Origin: Ensifer sp. WSM1721
GTDB lineage: Bacteria; Pseudomonadota; Alphaproteobacteria; Rhizobiales; Rhizobiaceae
NCBI RefSeq assembly: GCF_000513895.2
Contig: NZ_CP165782.1
Span: 2,867,501-2,931,500, forward strand
DNA: 64,000 bases
Reading direction: 5' to 3'
Position numbers and translations under genes: made by a program. Positions 52,703 through 61,327 of this stretch are shown one piece after another; positions within the stretch are counted from its first letter, which is position 1; every line of letters begins with the position of its first letter. The notes beneath the pieces were generated by a model. The model had not been told where the DNA came from and made no database searches. It saw only the letters and a program-made list of their open reading frames with translations.

Positions 52703-52993
52703 GCGAGACTCATCTGTTAATAGATCATTAACAATATGCGCAGGAGGACGTTGCGTGCCAATCCTCCCTCCAAGTTTTCAAATAATATGGTTAACAGCCG
52801 TTCGACTGACCTATTTCGCTACACCAGGACGCGCGTAATTGATCTTTTGCAATTCAGCAAAACTTAATCGACATGTACTAATGTGCCGAATAATGCTGCA
52901 TGTCCTCAGTAGTTGCCCGCCCAAGAGGCAGTTACGGGACGTTTCATTACGCTTGTGGAAGAGACAACTCGGGCTCTACAAGAAGACGCAAAA

Positions 52994-55000
52994 ATGGATC
53001 GGTGCATGAGGCACACGTTGGCCGACGTAGTTGAGATTGACCTCCACAGCGAGCCGCCGAGACCGGCTTCGGACGAGCTGCGCGCGCGCTACCAGGAAGA
53101 AGGCGCGGCCGCACGAAAGCTGGCGACGCGGCACGGCTTCTGGACTGCAGTCGCAGTGTATCTGCTGTTTTCGATAACCGACGTTCTGTTGGTTCCGGAC
53201 GTTGCGCATTTGACGATCGCGGCACGCTTCGCGATCGGCTTCGTCGCGCTCATCGTGCTCGAAATGCAAGCTCGTCTCGACGCGAGCGCAAATGCAATCG
53301 ACCGCACCGCTGCTTCAGCACTCGTCGTGGCCTATGCGGGCTGGCTTTACCCGGCGATGATGACTGCGGACGTGCAAAGCATCTCCTACTACATGGTCTT
53401 CGGCGCAATCTTCATGATGAGCGTCAACCTGTTCTTCAGCTTTCAATTTCGCCTTTCCCTTTTCGCATCCGTCGCCATTCTCCTGATTTTCTTTGCCGCG
53501 GTACTGTCTTTTTCTCCCGCGGAGACCTCCTATCGGCTCGCCTTCGGCACCTTTAATGTCTCATGCTTCGTCTTCACCTCCTATGTGAACTGGAAACTCA
53601 ACAGGGAGCGCTACAAGGTCTTTCTCAATGCCTTCGAAGCGCGGATCCAGCAGAATGAGGCGTCCGAACGCGGCAAGGCCCTGCTGCGTCTCTCCAACAC
53701 CGATTCTCTGACGGGCCTTGATAACCGCCGCGCGGTCGACCAAAAGCTCAGAGATTACTGGAGCGACTGGCAGAAACGGGGCGACAGCTTCGCGGCCATC
53801 CTCATCGACGTCGATTTCTTCAAGCGATATAACGATTTTTACGGCCATCAGGAGGGCGACCGCTGTCTCGTGCTCGTCGCCAATGCCCTCAAGGAGTCGA
53901 TCGGGCCGTACAACGCCTCCATCGGACGCTACGGCGGCGAGGAGTTCATCGTGCTCGCCCGCCTGAGGACGCGGGAGGAGGCGGCGGACCTCGCCGAGAC
54001 TATTCGATGCGGCGTCGAAACGCTTGCCCTGCCGCACGAGCAGCGACGGGACGGCATGTCTATCGTCACCGTGAGCGTCGGCGCCGCCTTCACGAGGAGC
54101 CAGACCGGATCGAAGCTCGAGAGGCTCATCCACGAGGCGGACCGCGCGCTTTACGGGGCAAAGGCAAGCGGCCGAAACTGCACCCGGCTGTTCGACCCGA
54201 ACGATCCTCAGAGCAGCGACGAGAGCGAGCATATCGCGGCCCTGTTGAAGATCGCGATCGACCAGAAGCTCGTTTCGCTCGTCTACCAGCCCATACGAAA
54301 CGTCGCGTCAGGCCGCGTCGACGCCGTCGAGGCGCTGATGCGGCTGAAAATGCTGGACGGCACCGCCGTGCCTCCAAGCCTGTTCATCCCCATTGCCGAG
54401 AGGACCGGCGCCATCCTGGATCTCGGCCGCTGGGCCATGCGGACGGTTTGCCAGGAACTGCTGGTGAACGATCATGTCCCGGTCGTGAGCGTCAACGTCT
54501 CGCCCATTCAACTGAGATCGCCCGGCTTCGCCGCTTCCGTTGCAGCCATCCTCGGGGAAACCGGCGTGGCGGGCGGCAGGCTGGCGCTGGAGATCACCGA
54601 AGGCCTCGACATGGAGATGCATTCGGATATCCTGCGCTGTATCAGCGACCTCAAGACGCTCGGCATCCGTATCTGGCTCGACGATTTCGGTACCGGCTTC
54701 GCCGGCCTGTCATGGCTGCGTTTGATCGATTTCGACACGGTGAAGATCGACCGGTCGTTCCTGCATGATTGCGACGCTCCGAGAGGCAAGGCCATGCTCA
54801 AGGACATCATCGGTCTCGTGCGCAATCGCGGCCCGAAAATCCTGGTCGAAGGCGTGGAGACCGAGGAACAATTGGCGCTGATGCGGCAATTCCGGATCGA
54901 CCAGGTCCAGGGCTTCCATGTCGGCCGCCCCGCGCCGGCGCGAAATTTCCGACCGGCCGCACCCGCCGGCACCCGTCCGGGACGCGTGGAGCCAGCCTGA
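52994..55000 (+). CDS. Membrane GGDEF-EAL cyclic-di-GMP signalling protein
   Basis: A 668-residue protein. About six membrane helices (residues 45-210) form an integral sensor of MASE type. The cyclase domain has RYGGEEFIVL (near 314), with LTGLDNRRA before it. The EAL domain has VEALMRLK (near 446), SVNVSPIQLR, LDDFGTGFAGLSWL and VEGVETEEQL. Both catalytic motifs are intact. The start is uncertain: the frame is open from a TTG at 52913, but the ATG at 52994 (MDRCMRHTLADVVEID) looks more natural. It may act with the divergent methyltransferase-like gene. About 290 bp upstream are AT-rich and non-coding. Confidence 0.9.
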   Translation: MDRCMRHTLADVVEIDLHSEPPRPASDELRARYQEEGAAARKLATRHGFWTAVAVYLLFSITDVLLVPDVAHLTIAARFAIGFVALIVLEMQARLDASANAIDRTAASALVVAYAGWLYPAMMTADVQSISYYMVFGAIFMMSVNLFFSFQFRLSLFASVAILLIFFAAVLSFSPAETSYRLAFGTFNVSCFVFTSYVNWKLNRERYKVFLNAFEARIQQNEASERGKALLRLSNTDSLTGLDNRRAVDQKLRDYWSDWQKRGDSFAAILIDVDFFKRYNDFYGHQEGDRCLVLVANALKESIGPYNASIGRYGGEEFIVLARLRTREEAADLAETIRCGVETLALPHEQRRDGMSIVTVSVGAAFTRSQTGSKLERLIHEADRALYGAKASGRNCTRLFDPNDPQSSDESEHIAALLKIAIDQKLVSLVYQPIRNVASGRVDAVEALMRLKMLDGTAVPPSLFIPIAERTGAILDLGRWAMRTVCQELLVNDHVPVVSVNVSPIQLRSPGFAASVAAILGETGVAGGRLALEITEGLDMEMHSDILRCISDLKTLGIRIWLDDFGTGFAGLSWLRLIDFDTVKIDRSFLHDCDAPRGKAMLKDIIGLVRNRGPKILVEGVETEEQLALMRQFRIDQVQGFHVGRPAPARNFRPAAPAGTRPGRVEPA

Positions 55001-55079
55001 ACGGAGCCAAGAAATGCCCCGAGCGGAAAGCCAGCGGGGCGCCATCCGAATTGAAACGGCGCCCCGGCTTGTGATCCGA

Positions 55080-55916
55080 TCAGGCGGCGGCGGCGAAATC
55101 GGTCGAAGCGGAGACCGAGCGCCACTCAGCGAGAAGCTCGGCATCGGCGGCGTGCTTGGCCTCGATCGCCGCGACCGTGTCGCTTCCGAGCGGAAGCCGG
55201 ACCGGCGGATTCGGCGCATCGACGAAGGCGACCACCACCTCGGCCAGCTTGTCCGGGTCGCCCGGCTGGTTATGGCTGATCTCAGCCGCCTTCGTGCGCA
55301 CCGCGCCGGCCGTCTCGGCATAGTCAACGATCTGCGTCGGGCTCACCGAAAGCGAGGTCGAGTCGAGGAAGTCGGTCCGGAAATAGCCCGGTTCAATCGC
55401 CGTCGCATGGATGCCGAGCGGGCGCAGCTCATCCGCAAGGGCCTCGGTCAGACCTTCGACGGCGAACTTCGTCGAGCAATAGACGCCGAATCCCGCAACG
55501 CTCCGGTAACCTCCGACCGATGAGAAGTTGAGGATGTGCCCGGACCGCTGTCGACGCATGTGCGGCAGCACCGCGCGGGTAACGGCGAGAAGACCGAAGA
55601 CATTCGTCCGATAGAGCGCTTCGATCTCTGCGCCGCTTGCTTCCTCGACCGCCCCGAGCAGCCCGTAACCGGCATTGTTGACGAGCACGTCGATGCGGCC
55701 GAAACGGGTAACGGCCTGCCTGACCGCCGCATGCGCCTGCGCCTCGTCGGTGACGTCGAGGCGCACGGCCAAGAGATTGGGCCGCTCGCCGAAACGCTCA
55801 AGGATGGCCTTGGGGTTGCGTGCGGTCGCAACGACCTGGTCGCCCTTGGCGAGTGCCTTCTCCACAATCAGGGCGCCGAAGCCGCGGGACGCCCCAGTGA
55901 TGAACCAAGTGTGCAT
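55080..55916 (-). CDS. Short-chain dehydrogenase/reductase
   Basis: A 278-residue SDR oxidoreductase. The cofactor motif is TGASRGFGALIVEKAL, NNAGYG is near residue 85, and the catalytic SSVGGYRSVAGFGVYCSTKFA gives Ser, Tyr and Lys. The start MHTWFITGASRG is used; a longer frame overlapping the divergent regulator is rejected. Substrate unknown. The 115 bp divergent gap with a LysR gene suggests control by that regulator. Confidence 0.9.
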   Translation of the reverse strand: MHTWFITGASRGFGALIVEKALAKGDQVVATARNPKAILERFGERPNLLAVRLDVTDEAQAHAAVRQAVTRFGRIDVLVNNAGYGLLGAVEEASGAEIEALYRTNVFGLLAVTRAVLPHMRRQRSGHILNFSSVGGYRSVAGFGVYCSTKFAVEGLTEALADELRPLGIHATAIEPGYFRTDFLDSTSLSVSPTQIVDYAETAGAVRTKAAEISHNQPGDPDKLAEVVVAFVDAPNPPVRLPLGSDTVAAIEAKHAADAELLAEWRSVSASTDFAAAA

Positions 55917-56031
55917 GTGAGTCTCCTTTGTCGGTCCGCCCATTTCATCGGCGGACGAGGAGGTTGTACGCCGATGGAACCATTGAGATAATCGGGTAGA
56001 TTTTGTTTGGGTTAGTGAATACTGCTCAATA

Positions 56032-56964
56032 ATGCGCAACATATCCCCGTCGGACCTGATGCCGTTTCTGGCGCTTGCGCGGCACCTGAGCTTCCGCCGC
56101 GCCGCCGACGAGATCGGCTGTACCCCCTCGGCCCTCAGTCACGCCCTTAAGGCGCTCGAGGAAAAGCTGGACCTGCGCCTCTTCAATCGCACGACTCGAA
56201 GCGTTGCCCTGACAGAAGCCGGCGAGCGCCTGCTCGCCCGTGTCGCCCCGGCGTTTCGCGACATCGACGACGCACTCGATGACCTCAACAATCTGCGCGG
56301 CGCACCGGTCGGCCGATTGCGACTCAATGCGGCACGCGTATCGGCAAAAATGGTGCTGCTGCCCGTCGTCGCACGATTTCTCGAGGCCTATCCGCGGATC
56401 AGCATCGAGATCGTCGTCGAAGACGACCTTGTCGATGTCGTCTCCAAGGGCTTCGACGCCGGCATACGCTTCGGCGAAGTGATCGCTCAGGACATGATCG
56501 CCGTCCCGATTGGATCGCGGCAGCGCTCGGCGATCGTCGCAGCGCCGTCGGTTTTCGAGCGCTACCCGAGGCCGAGAGCTCCCGACGAGCTCAAGGACCT
56601 GCCCTGCATCGGACTGCGTTTCGAGAGCGGTCGGCTCTATGAATGGGAATTCGAGCGCGGCGGCATTGCGTTGAGCGTCGAAGTGAACGGTCCGCTCGTC
56701 GTCGGCGACCAGGATCTCATGGTCGAAGCCGCCCTACTCGGCGCCGGCATTGCCTATGCTTTCGAGGATCAGATCGAAAAGCACATAGCCGAAAATCGGC
56801 TCGTAAGGGTACTCGAAGACTGGTGCCCGTATTATGGCGGTTTCCATCTCTATTACCCCAGCCGGAGGCAGATGCCCGCCGCGTTGCGCGCCTTCGTCGA
56901 TTTTCTGAAGGCGGCGAACCTGCGGCCGCGGCGCGAATCCGGGGACCGACTTGGTTCGCCCTGA
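56032..56964 (+). CDS. LysR family transcriptional regulator
   Basis: A 310-residue LysR-type protein. The winged helix (about 1-60) has FLALARHLSFRRAADEIG, then CTPSALSHALKALEEKL and TRSVALTEAG. The effector domain starts with GRLRLNAARVSAKMVLLPVV. It is divergent from the SDR gene, its likely target. Its length and the closing segment YYPSRRQMPAALRAFVDFL are typical of the family. Confidence 0.9.
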   Translation: MRNISPSDLMPFLALARHLSFRRAADEIGCTPSALSHALKALEEKLDLRLFNRTTRSVALTEAGERLLARVAPAFRDIDDALDDLNNLRGAPVGRLRLNAARVSAKMVLLPVVARFLEAYPRISIEIVVEDDLVDVVSKGFDAGIRFGEVIAQDMIAVPIGSRQRSAIVAAPSVFERYPRPRAPDELKDLPCIGLRFESGRLYEWEFERGGIALSVEVNGPLVVGDQDLMVEAALLGAGIAYAFEDQIEKHIAENRLVRVLEDWCPYYGGFHLYYPSRRQMPAALRAFVDFLKAANLRPRRESGDRLGSP

Positions 56965-57087
56965 GGAGCGGCATCGTTTATGATGGCGTGCTGCACGTCT
57001 GATCGGAAGGTCTACCGTGGCACTTCAAAGCCAGATCGGAACAAAGGCCCGGGGGGCCCCGGCGCCGGCGGACCGCGCGCCGTTTCC

Positions 57088-57384
57088 TCATCCAGCTATC
57101 GCCGATGATGCCTGCCACTTAATCGGCGCGCATGACGCGGATTGCGGGAGCCTGTCCGGCGTTTCCGCGTCTTTCCTCCTGCCGACCGTTTCTCGTTCGC
57201 AGAATGCCGGTGATGCCCCGTCGGAAACCCGTTTCGGCTCCGGGCTCGGCTGCTTGCCTGTAAAGCCACCACCCCTGATCAGGAGCACGCTGAAGAGCGA
57301 CGCGATCATCAGCGCAATGACGATCAGAAGCAGCCTGTTCATGATCGCCGTATGGATGATGCGGAATAGGCTGGGCTTGGTCAT
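57088..57384 (-). CDS. Possible small membrane-anchored protein
   Basis: A 98-codon frame with one strong hydrophobic segment (MNRLLLIVIALMIASLFSVL) followed by a hydrophilic tail. Two starts are possible (57384 and 57342), neither with a good ribosome site. The overlapping plus-strand frame is less protein-like. Kept as a low-confidence candidate because the membrane segment is clean. Confidence 0.3.
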   Translation of the reverse strand: MTKPSLFRIIHTAIMNRLLLIVIALMIASLFSVLLIRGGGFTGKQPSPEPKRVSDGASPAFCERETVGRRKDAETPDRLPQSASCAPIKWQASSAIAG

Positions 57385-57674
57385 TTTTGGGTACCACGGA
57401 GAGCTTTCGTCCTCGCCGGGCCGACTGCTGCCGCTCACCGAGAGCAGCATACACCCAAATGATATGTTTGACGCGGATCGAAGCGGTCCATGCCGAAGCG
57501 GCAAGGACCCAACCCCGATAGTGGCGGCTCCATGAATTGCTCTTCGCGAATTTTGCGTAATCCGGCCACGACGTCTCCGGTAAGAAAGCATCGCCTCCCG
57601 ACCGGCCTGCGTTCCACTTCGACTTTGAACGCGGGCGCGGCTAATTAGGAACGAAGGCTCGACGGCGCCGGCCC

Positions 57675-58466
57675 TTAAAACCGCACCACCAGACCCAGGA
57701 TCGGCCCCTGCTGCACGACGTCGAACACGAAACCGTCGTCGCTGTAGTCCACCCCGAGGGCGCGGTAGCCGGCGACAGCCGAGACCGTATCGCTGAACCG
57801 GTAGCCGACCGCCGCGGCGACATCCCAGTCGAGGTCGGCACCACCGGCACCGACAAGGCCCCAGCCCGTCAGGTAGATTTCCGGCGTGATCGAGTAGGTG
57901 CCGCGGAAACCGGCCAACCCGTCCACCCAGGTCGCGTCATCCGTTCTGGAACGCCCGTCGAGAATGCCGCCGCGGAAGGAGAGCTCGCTTTCGACCGACC
58001 ACAGGCGCAGGCCACCGACGATATCGAGCCGCGCGGAACTGTCCTCGAAGACCGCGTAACCGGCGCCGAGCAGACTGGCGAAGGTCTCGGAGGTCAGTTC
58101 GACATCGGTTGCAAGAATGCCCCTCGGTGTGCCGGCCTGACCGGAAATCTTGGTATACATGACATCGCCGAAAATGCTGTAGGGGCCATAGCGAGCTTCG
58201 CCGATCGCCATCGCCCCGAAATCGAGATGGTCGAAGATGTCGCTGAAGCTAGCGTCGACATGGGCTTCCGGCAGCCCGAACTGCGCAACGTCGCCCGACA
58301 GTCCCGCCGCCCAGAAGTAAGGCGCGAACGAGAAGGTCCAACCGCTCTCGGTCGTCGTCTCTTGAAGCTCCGGCGTCAACGGTGAACGGATATCCGCGGC
58401 CATGGCGCCGCCGGCGGCAAGAAGGCTTCCGACGAATGTCAGAGCTCGAATGAGGCGAGACGTCAT
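57675..58466 (-). CDS. Outer-membrane beta-barrel protein
   Basis: A 263-residue protein with a signal peptide cleaved after about residue 23 (AGGAMA-ADIR). The rest alternates polar and apolar residues, as in a barrel (WTFSFAPYFWAAGLSGDV, YSIFGDVMYTKISGQ), and ends in VVRF, the C-terminal phenylalanine recognised by the outer-membrane assembly machinery. No specific family or ligand can be named. Confidence 0.82.
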   Translation of the reverse strand: MTSRLIRALTFVGSLLAAGGAMAADIRSPLTPELQETTTESGWTFSFAPYFWAAGLSGDVAQFGLPEAHVDASFSDIFDHLDFGAMAIGEARYGPYSIFGDVMYTKISGQAGTPRGILATDVELTSETFASLLGAGYAVFEDSSARLDIVGGLRLWSVESELSFRGGILDGRSRTDDATWVDGLAGFRGTYSITPEIYLTGWGLVGAGGADLDWDVAAAVGYRFSDTVSAVAGYRALGVDYSDDGFVFDVVQQGPILGLVVRF

Positions 58467-58574
58467 CTTTTCCCCCGATAGATCTGTTGCACCGTCAGTG
58501 ACTCACTTTGACTTCATCATGACCGAGTGCCCTCGTTTGACCAGACACTTTTTGACACGCATGGTTAGAAGCAA

Positions 58575-59900
58575 TTACCGAGTGCAACTTGCGGCCTTGA
58601 CCTCATTTCTGCCGTTGCACGCGGCGTCGGTTGTGGTTCCCGCTGCCTGACCCGCAGGCCCGACAAGCGCCTCGACATGGTGGGCGTAGTTTTGCCTGGT
58701 ATTCTGGTCGACGATTGCCGCCGGAGCGGCAACGACCAGACCCGCTGTGGTCCCGACCGCATGCGCGGCGCCGGCGGTCGCCGCCACGATGTGATCGCCA
58801 AGCCCCAGACGGCTGTCGGTCAAAGTCTGACCGGCCGACAGGCGTGTACCGATCAGTTGGACGATCTCGGGCGATTCCGCGAATTTGCTGTGGTGCAGCC
58901 TGTCGCCCGCCTGGATCTTGGTGAGGTCGATGACCGTGATGTTGTTCGCCGCCAGTTCTTCCCTATAGGGAGACTGCTCCGGATCGATCGCGCCGAGCCG
59001 CGAGACATTGCCCCAGACGCGTCGCGACACCGCCAGCGCGCGATCGTCGCGCGAGACGAAAAGCGTGAAGCGCGGGCGTTGCTTTCCCATGTCGGCGATC
59101 TGCGACCGAAAGACGTCCACATCGACATCGGGCGCCGCCAGCATGACATTCTTGAACTTGGCCGGCAGCCCGTCGTTGCGGATGGCCATCTGGCGCAAGG
59201 ATTCGAGCGCCAGCCAGTTGCCCATCGAATGCGCGAGGATCGAAACCTCCTTCACCTCCGGGTCGCGCGCCAGATACTGGAACAGCCTTTCGACCGCATT
59301 GCGCGTATAGTTCGTGCTCTCCCGATCATAGCCATAGGCAAGCAGGCTGCCGCGCGACGGCCATGTCGCCAGTACCGGGGTGCTGTGCGCGCCCGAGTCG
59401 TGGACAATCTGGGCGAAGCGGAAGACGGCATCCTCGAAATGATTGTTGAAGCCGTGGATGAAGACGAGGACGCTGCGGTCCGGGCTCTTGCGCACGGCAT
59501 TGCTCAGCCACCGCTCGGCCGCAGCCCGATCGACCTGCTCAGCCTTGACCGTTGCGAAATCCGTTGACGGATTGGGCGGAAGCCTGCGCGGCCAGGCGAC
59601 TTCGCCGGCCTTTCTCACACCTGTAGGTGGGACCGATACGGTGATGTCGGCGAAGGCGGGCTCCAGCGCACGCTCGCCGCTGAACATCTCGCCGGGATTT
59701 TCCGATCGATCCCGCGTGGTCGCAACCAGCATCTCGACCTGGCTGGCGGCCGGTGAGGCCGCTACCGGTTGAAGCACGCCCGTCGGGCGGCTGGCGCAAG
59801 CTGCCAACAGGGACGTGACGAGAACAACGACCGCCAGCGCGCCAAAACCGCGTCCCGCAGGATGACCGAAGGAGGGGTGGACGGTGGACCTGTGCTTCAT
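58575..59900 (-). CDS. Alpha/beta-hydrolase lipoprotein (DUF900 type)
   Basis: A 441-residue protein with a lipoprotein signal ending LLAACASRP; the cysteine is the lipidation site. The hydrolase core has VLVFIHGFNNHFEDAVFRFA and the nucleophile elbow ILAHSMGNWLALESLRQ. VLATWPSRGSLLAYGYDRES is typical of the DUF900 family. The C-terminal 120 residues add an Ala-rich segment without a known domain. Substrate unknown. Confidence 0.88.
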   Translation of the reverse strand: MKHRSTVHPSFGHPAGRGFGALAVVVLVTSLLAACASRPTGVLQPVAASPAASQVEMLVATTRDRSENPGEMFSGERALEPAFADITVSVPPTGVRKAGEVAWPRRLPPNPSTDFATVKAEQVDRAAAERWLSNAVRKSPDRSVLVFIHGFNNHFEDAVFRFAQIVHDSGAHSTPVLATWPSRGSLLAYGYDRESTNYTRNAVERLFQYLARDPEVKEVSILAHSMGNWLALESLRQMAIRNDGLPAKFKNVMLAAPDVDVDVFRSQIADMGKQRPRFTLFVSRDDRALAVSRRVWGNVSRLGAIDPEQSPYREELAANNITVIDLTKIQAGDRLHHSKFAESPEIVQLIGTRLSAGQTLTDSRLGLGDHIVAATAGAAHAVGTTAGLVVAAPAAIVDQNTRQNYAHHVEALVGPAGQAAGTTTDAACNGRNEVKAASCTR

Positions 59901-60086
59901 AGGCGCACAAGTCCGTTCTTGTTAGACGCGCAAGCTGAAAGCTGCCCAAGTGTCATCTTGATATCCCGGGTTGGCGGTGGCGGTCGCCGTAATTTACGAC
60001 TATCACGTGTATCTTCAGCGGACCAGACCTTTGGCGCAGCAAATGGCGGCGACGCCCGACGAGCGAATGGCGGCAGGAGGCATCGA

Positions 60087-60374
60087 CTAAGGGCATCGAT
60101 ACCCGACGACGTTTCCGGAAGCATCCTGGACGGGTACGCATGCCGGCGCATAGTAGGTCGCCGCTGCAGCGCCCGCGTAGACGGCGCGCCGTGTCGTGCG
60201 GCGCGCGACACCGGCGTAGCTGACGGGCGTCAATGGCCTTCCGATCCTTGCCTCCGCCTTCGATATCAATCCGCTTGGTGCCCCAGCGGGAATCGTCCCG
60301 TCCCAGACGAGCGCGAATACGCCGGCAGCAGTTGCGAACACGAGCGTTGCCGTTTTGCGGATATCCATTGTCAT
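60087..60374 (-). CDS. Small exported protein coupled to DUF2092 gene
   Basis: A 95-residue protein with a signal-peptide-like start (ATLVFATAAGVFALVW) and a short tail with two cysteines, APACVPVQDASGNVVGYRCP. Its start overlaps the upstream DUF2092 gene by 4 bases, so it is translated with it. Function unknown. Confidence 0.7.
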   Translation of the reverse strand: MTMDIRKTATLVFATAAGVFALVWDGTIPAGAPSGLISKAEARIGRPLTPVSYAGVARRTTRRAVYAGAAAATYYAPACVPVQDASGNVVGYRCP

Positions 60375-61186
60375 TGCTCCTTCATCGCTTCTGCCGGGGG
60401 CGGCAGTTCGCCGATATCGGCCAGTGCCGTGACGTCGACAGACGTTGCGCCTGCAGGTGGTTCAAAGGTGAATGCCTTTGCGTCGAGCGGCGTCTCCGCA
60501 TCCCATGCCTTGATCCGTAAGGTATATTGAGGCGCCGCGGCGAGGGTCTTGCTGGTGATGACGTACTTCCGCGGGATGGGCGCGCTTCCGCGCTCCACCC
60601 AGAGCTGCCAGTCCGTCTCCTGATTGCGGAAGGCAAGATGCTCGCACTCGACGCCATCCACTACACCGTGGCCGATATATTTGGCCTCGATCACACCGGC
60701 GACGAGTTCGTCATAGAGGTTGGATAGAAGCAGGTCCGCTCCCGGCAATTCAATATAGTGTTCGGTTCTCAGCCGATCGATCATCTGGTCGATCGACCCT
60801 CTTGCATCGAGTTGTGCGAAGGTATTGCTGTCCTTGCCGAGCACGGTCGCGGTCTTTCCGTCGAAAACAAGTTCGACGTCCGTATACCCCCCGGTCCGTG
60901 TCGCCCGCAGTTTGTCGGGTCGGCTCAGTTTCAGATCGCCCGAGGAGGCGAACTGAAGCTTTTCCAGGTGCGGCGTGATCACCTCGATATCGACGTCATA
61001 CTGCAACTGGATGTGCTGTTGGCTGGTGACGTAGTCCGACATCGCCTTCAAAATTTGTTTTGCGTCCTCGCCCTCGGCCAGTGCAGGGGATGAGACCGCA
61101 AGAGCGACGAGGAATGTCAATGATGCCAGCCGCGCCCTCTTCGGCCGGGCAGTCGATGGTGGGCCATTCGATCGCGAGTTGTTCAT
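60371..61186 (-). CDS. DUF2092-type periplasmic protein
   Basis: A 271-residue protein with a signal peptide (LTFLVALAVSSPALA-EGED). The mature part has the lipoprotein-carrier-like pattern of DUF2092: DAKQILKAMSDYVTSQQHI, KLSRPDKLRATRTGGYTDV and FDGKTATVLGKDSNTFAQLD. In this family the fold resembles LolA/LolB. The role is unknown; binding a hydrophobic ligand in the periplasm is a reasonable guess. The small exported protein after it is translationally coupled. Confidence 0.85.
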   Translation of the reverse strand: MNNSRSNGPPSTARPKRARLASLTFLVALAVSSPALAEGEDAKQILKAMSDYVTSQQHIQLQYDVDIEVITPHLEKLQFASSGDLKLSRPDKLRATRTGGYTDVELVFDGKTATVLGKDSNTFAQLDARGSIDQMIDRLRTEHYIELPGADLLLSNLYDELVAGVIEAKYIGHGVVDGVECEHLAFRNQETDWQLWVERGSAPIPRKYVITSKTLAAAPQYTLRIKAWDAETPLDAKAFTFEPPAGATSVDVTALADIGELPPPAEAMKEQ

Positions 61187-61327
61187 GCGTACGTCCTCTT
61201 CATCGTCTGGACCGCGTTTTCTCTGCGACTTCTAGTATGAAGAGGGGCTGAGCACATGTAGCATCGCGTAACGTCTATCGACGTGAGCACCCGCAAATGC
61301 GGGAAATCGCCCCTCGCTTGTGCGGAC

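Noticed and set aside
57017-57535. A 172-codon plus-strand frame after the second LysR gene
   Set aside because: Composition is Ser/Pro/Arg-rich without domain or ribosome site; the opposite strand has the more protein-like membrane segment.
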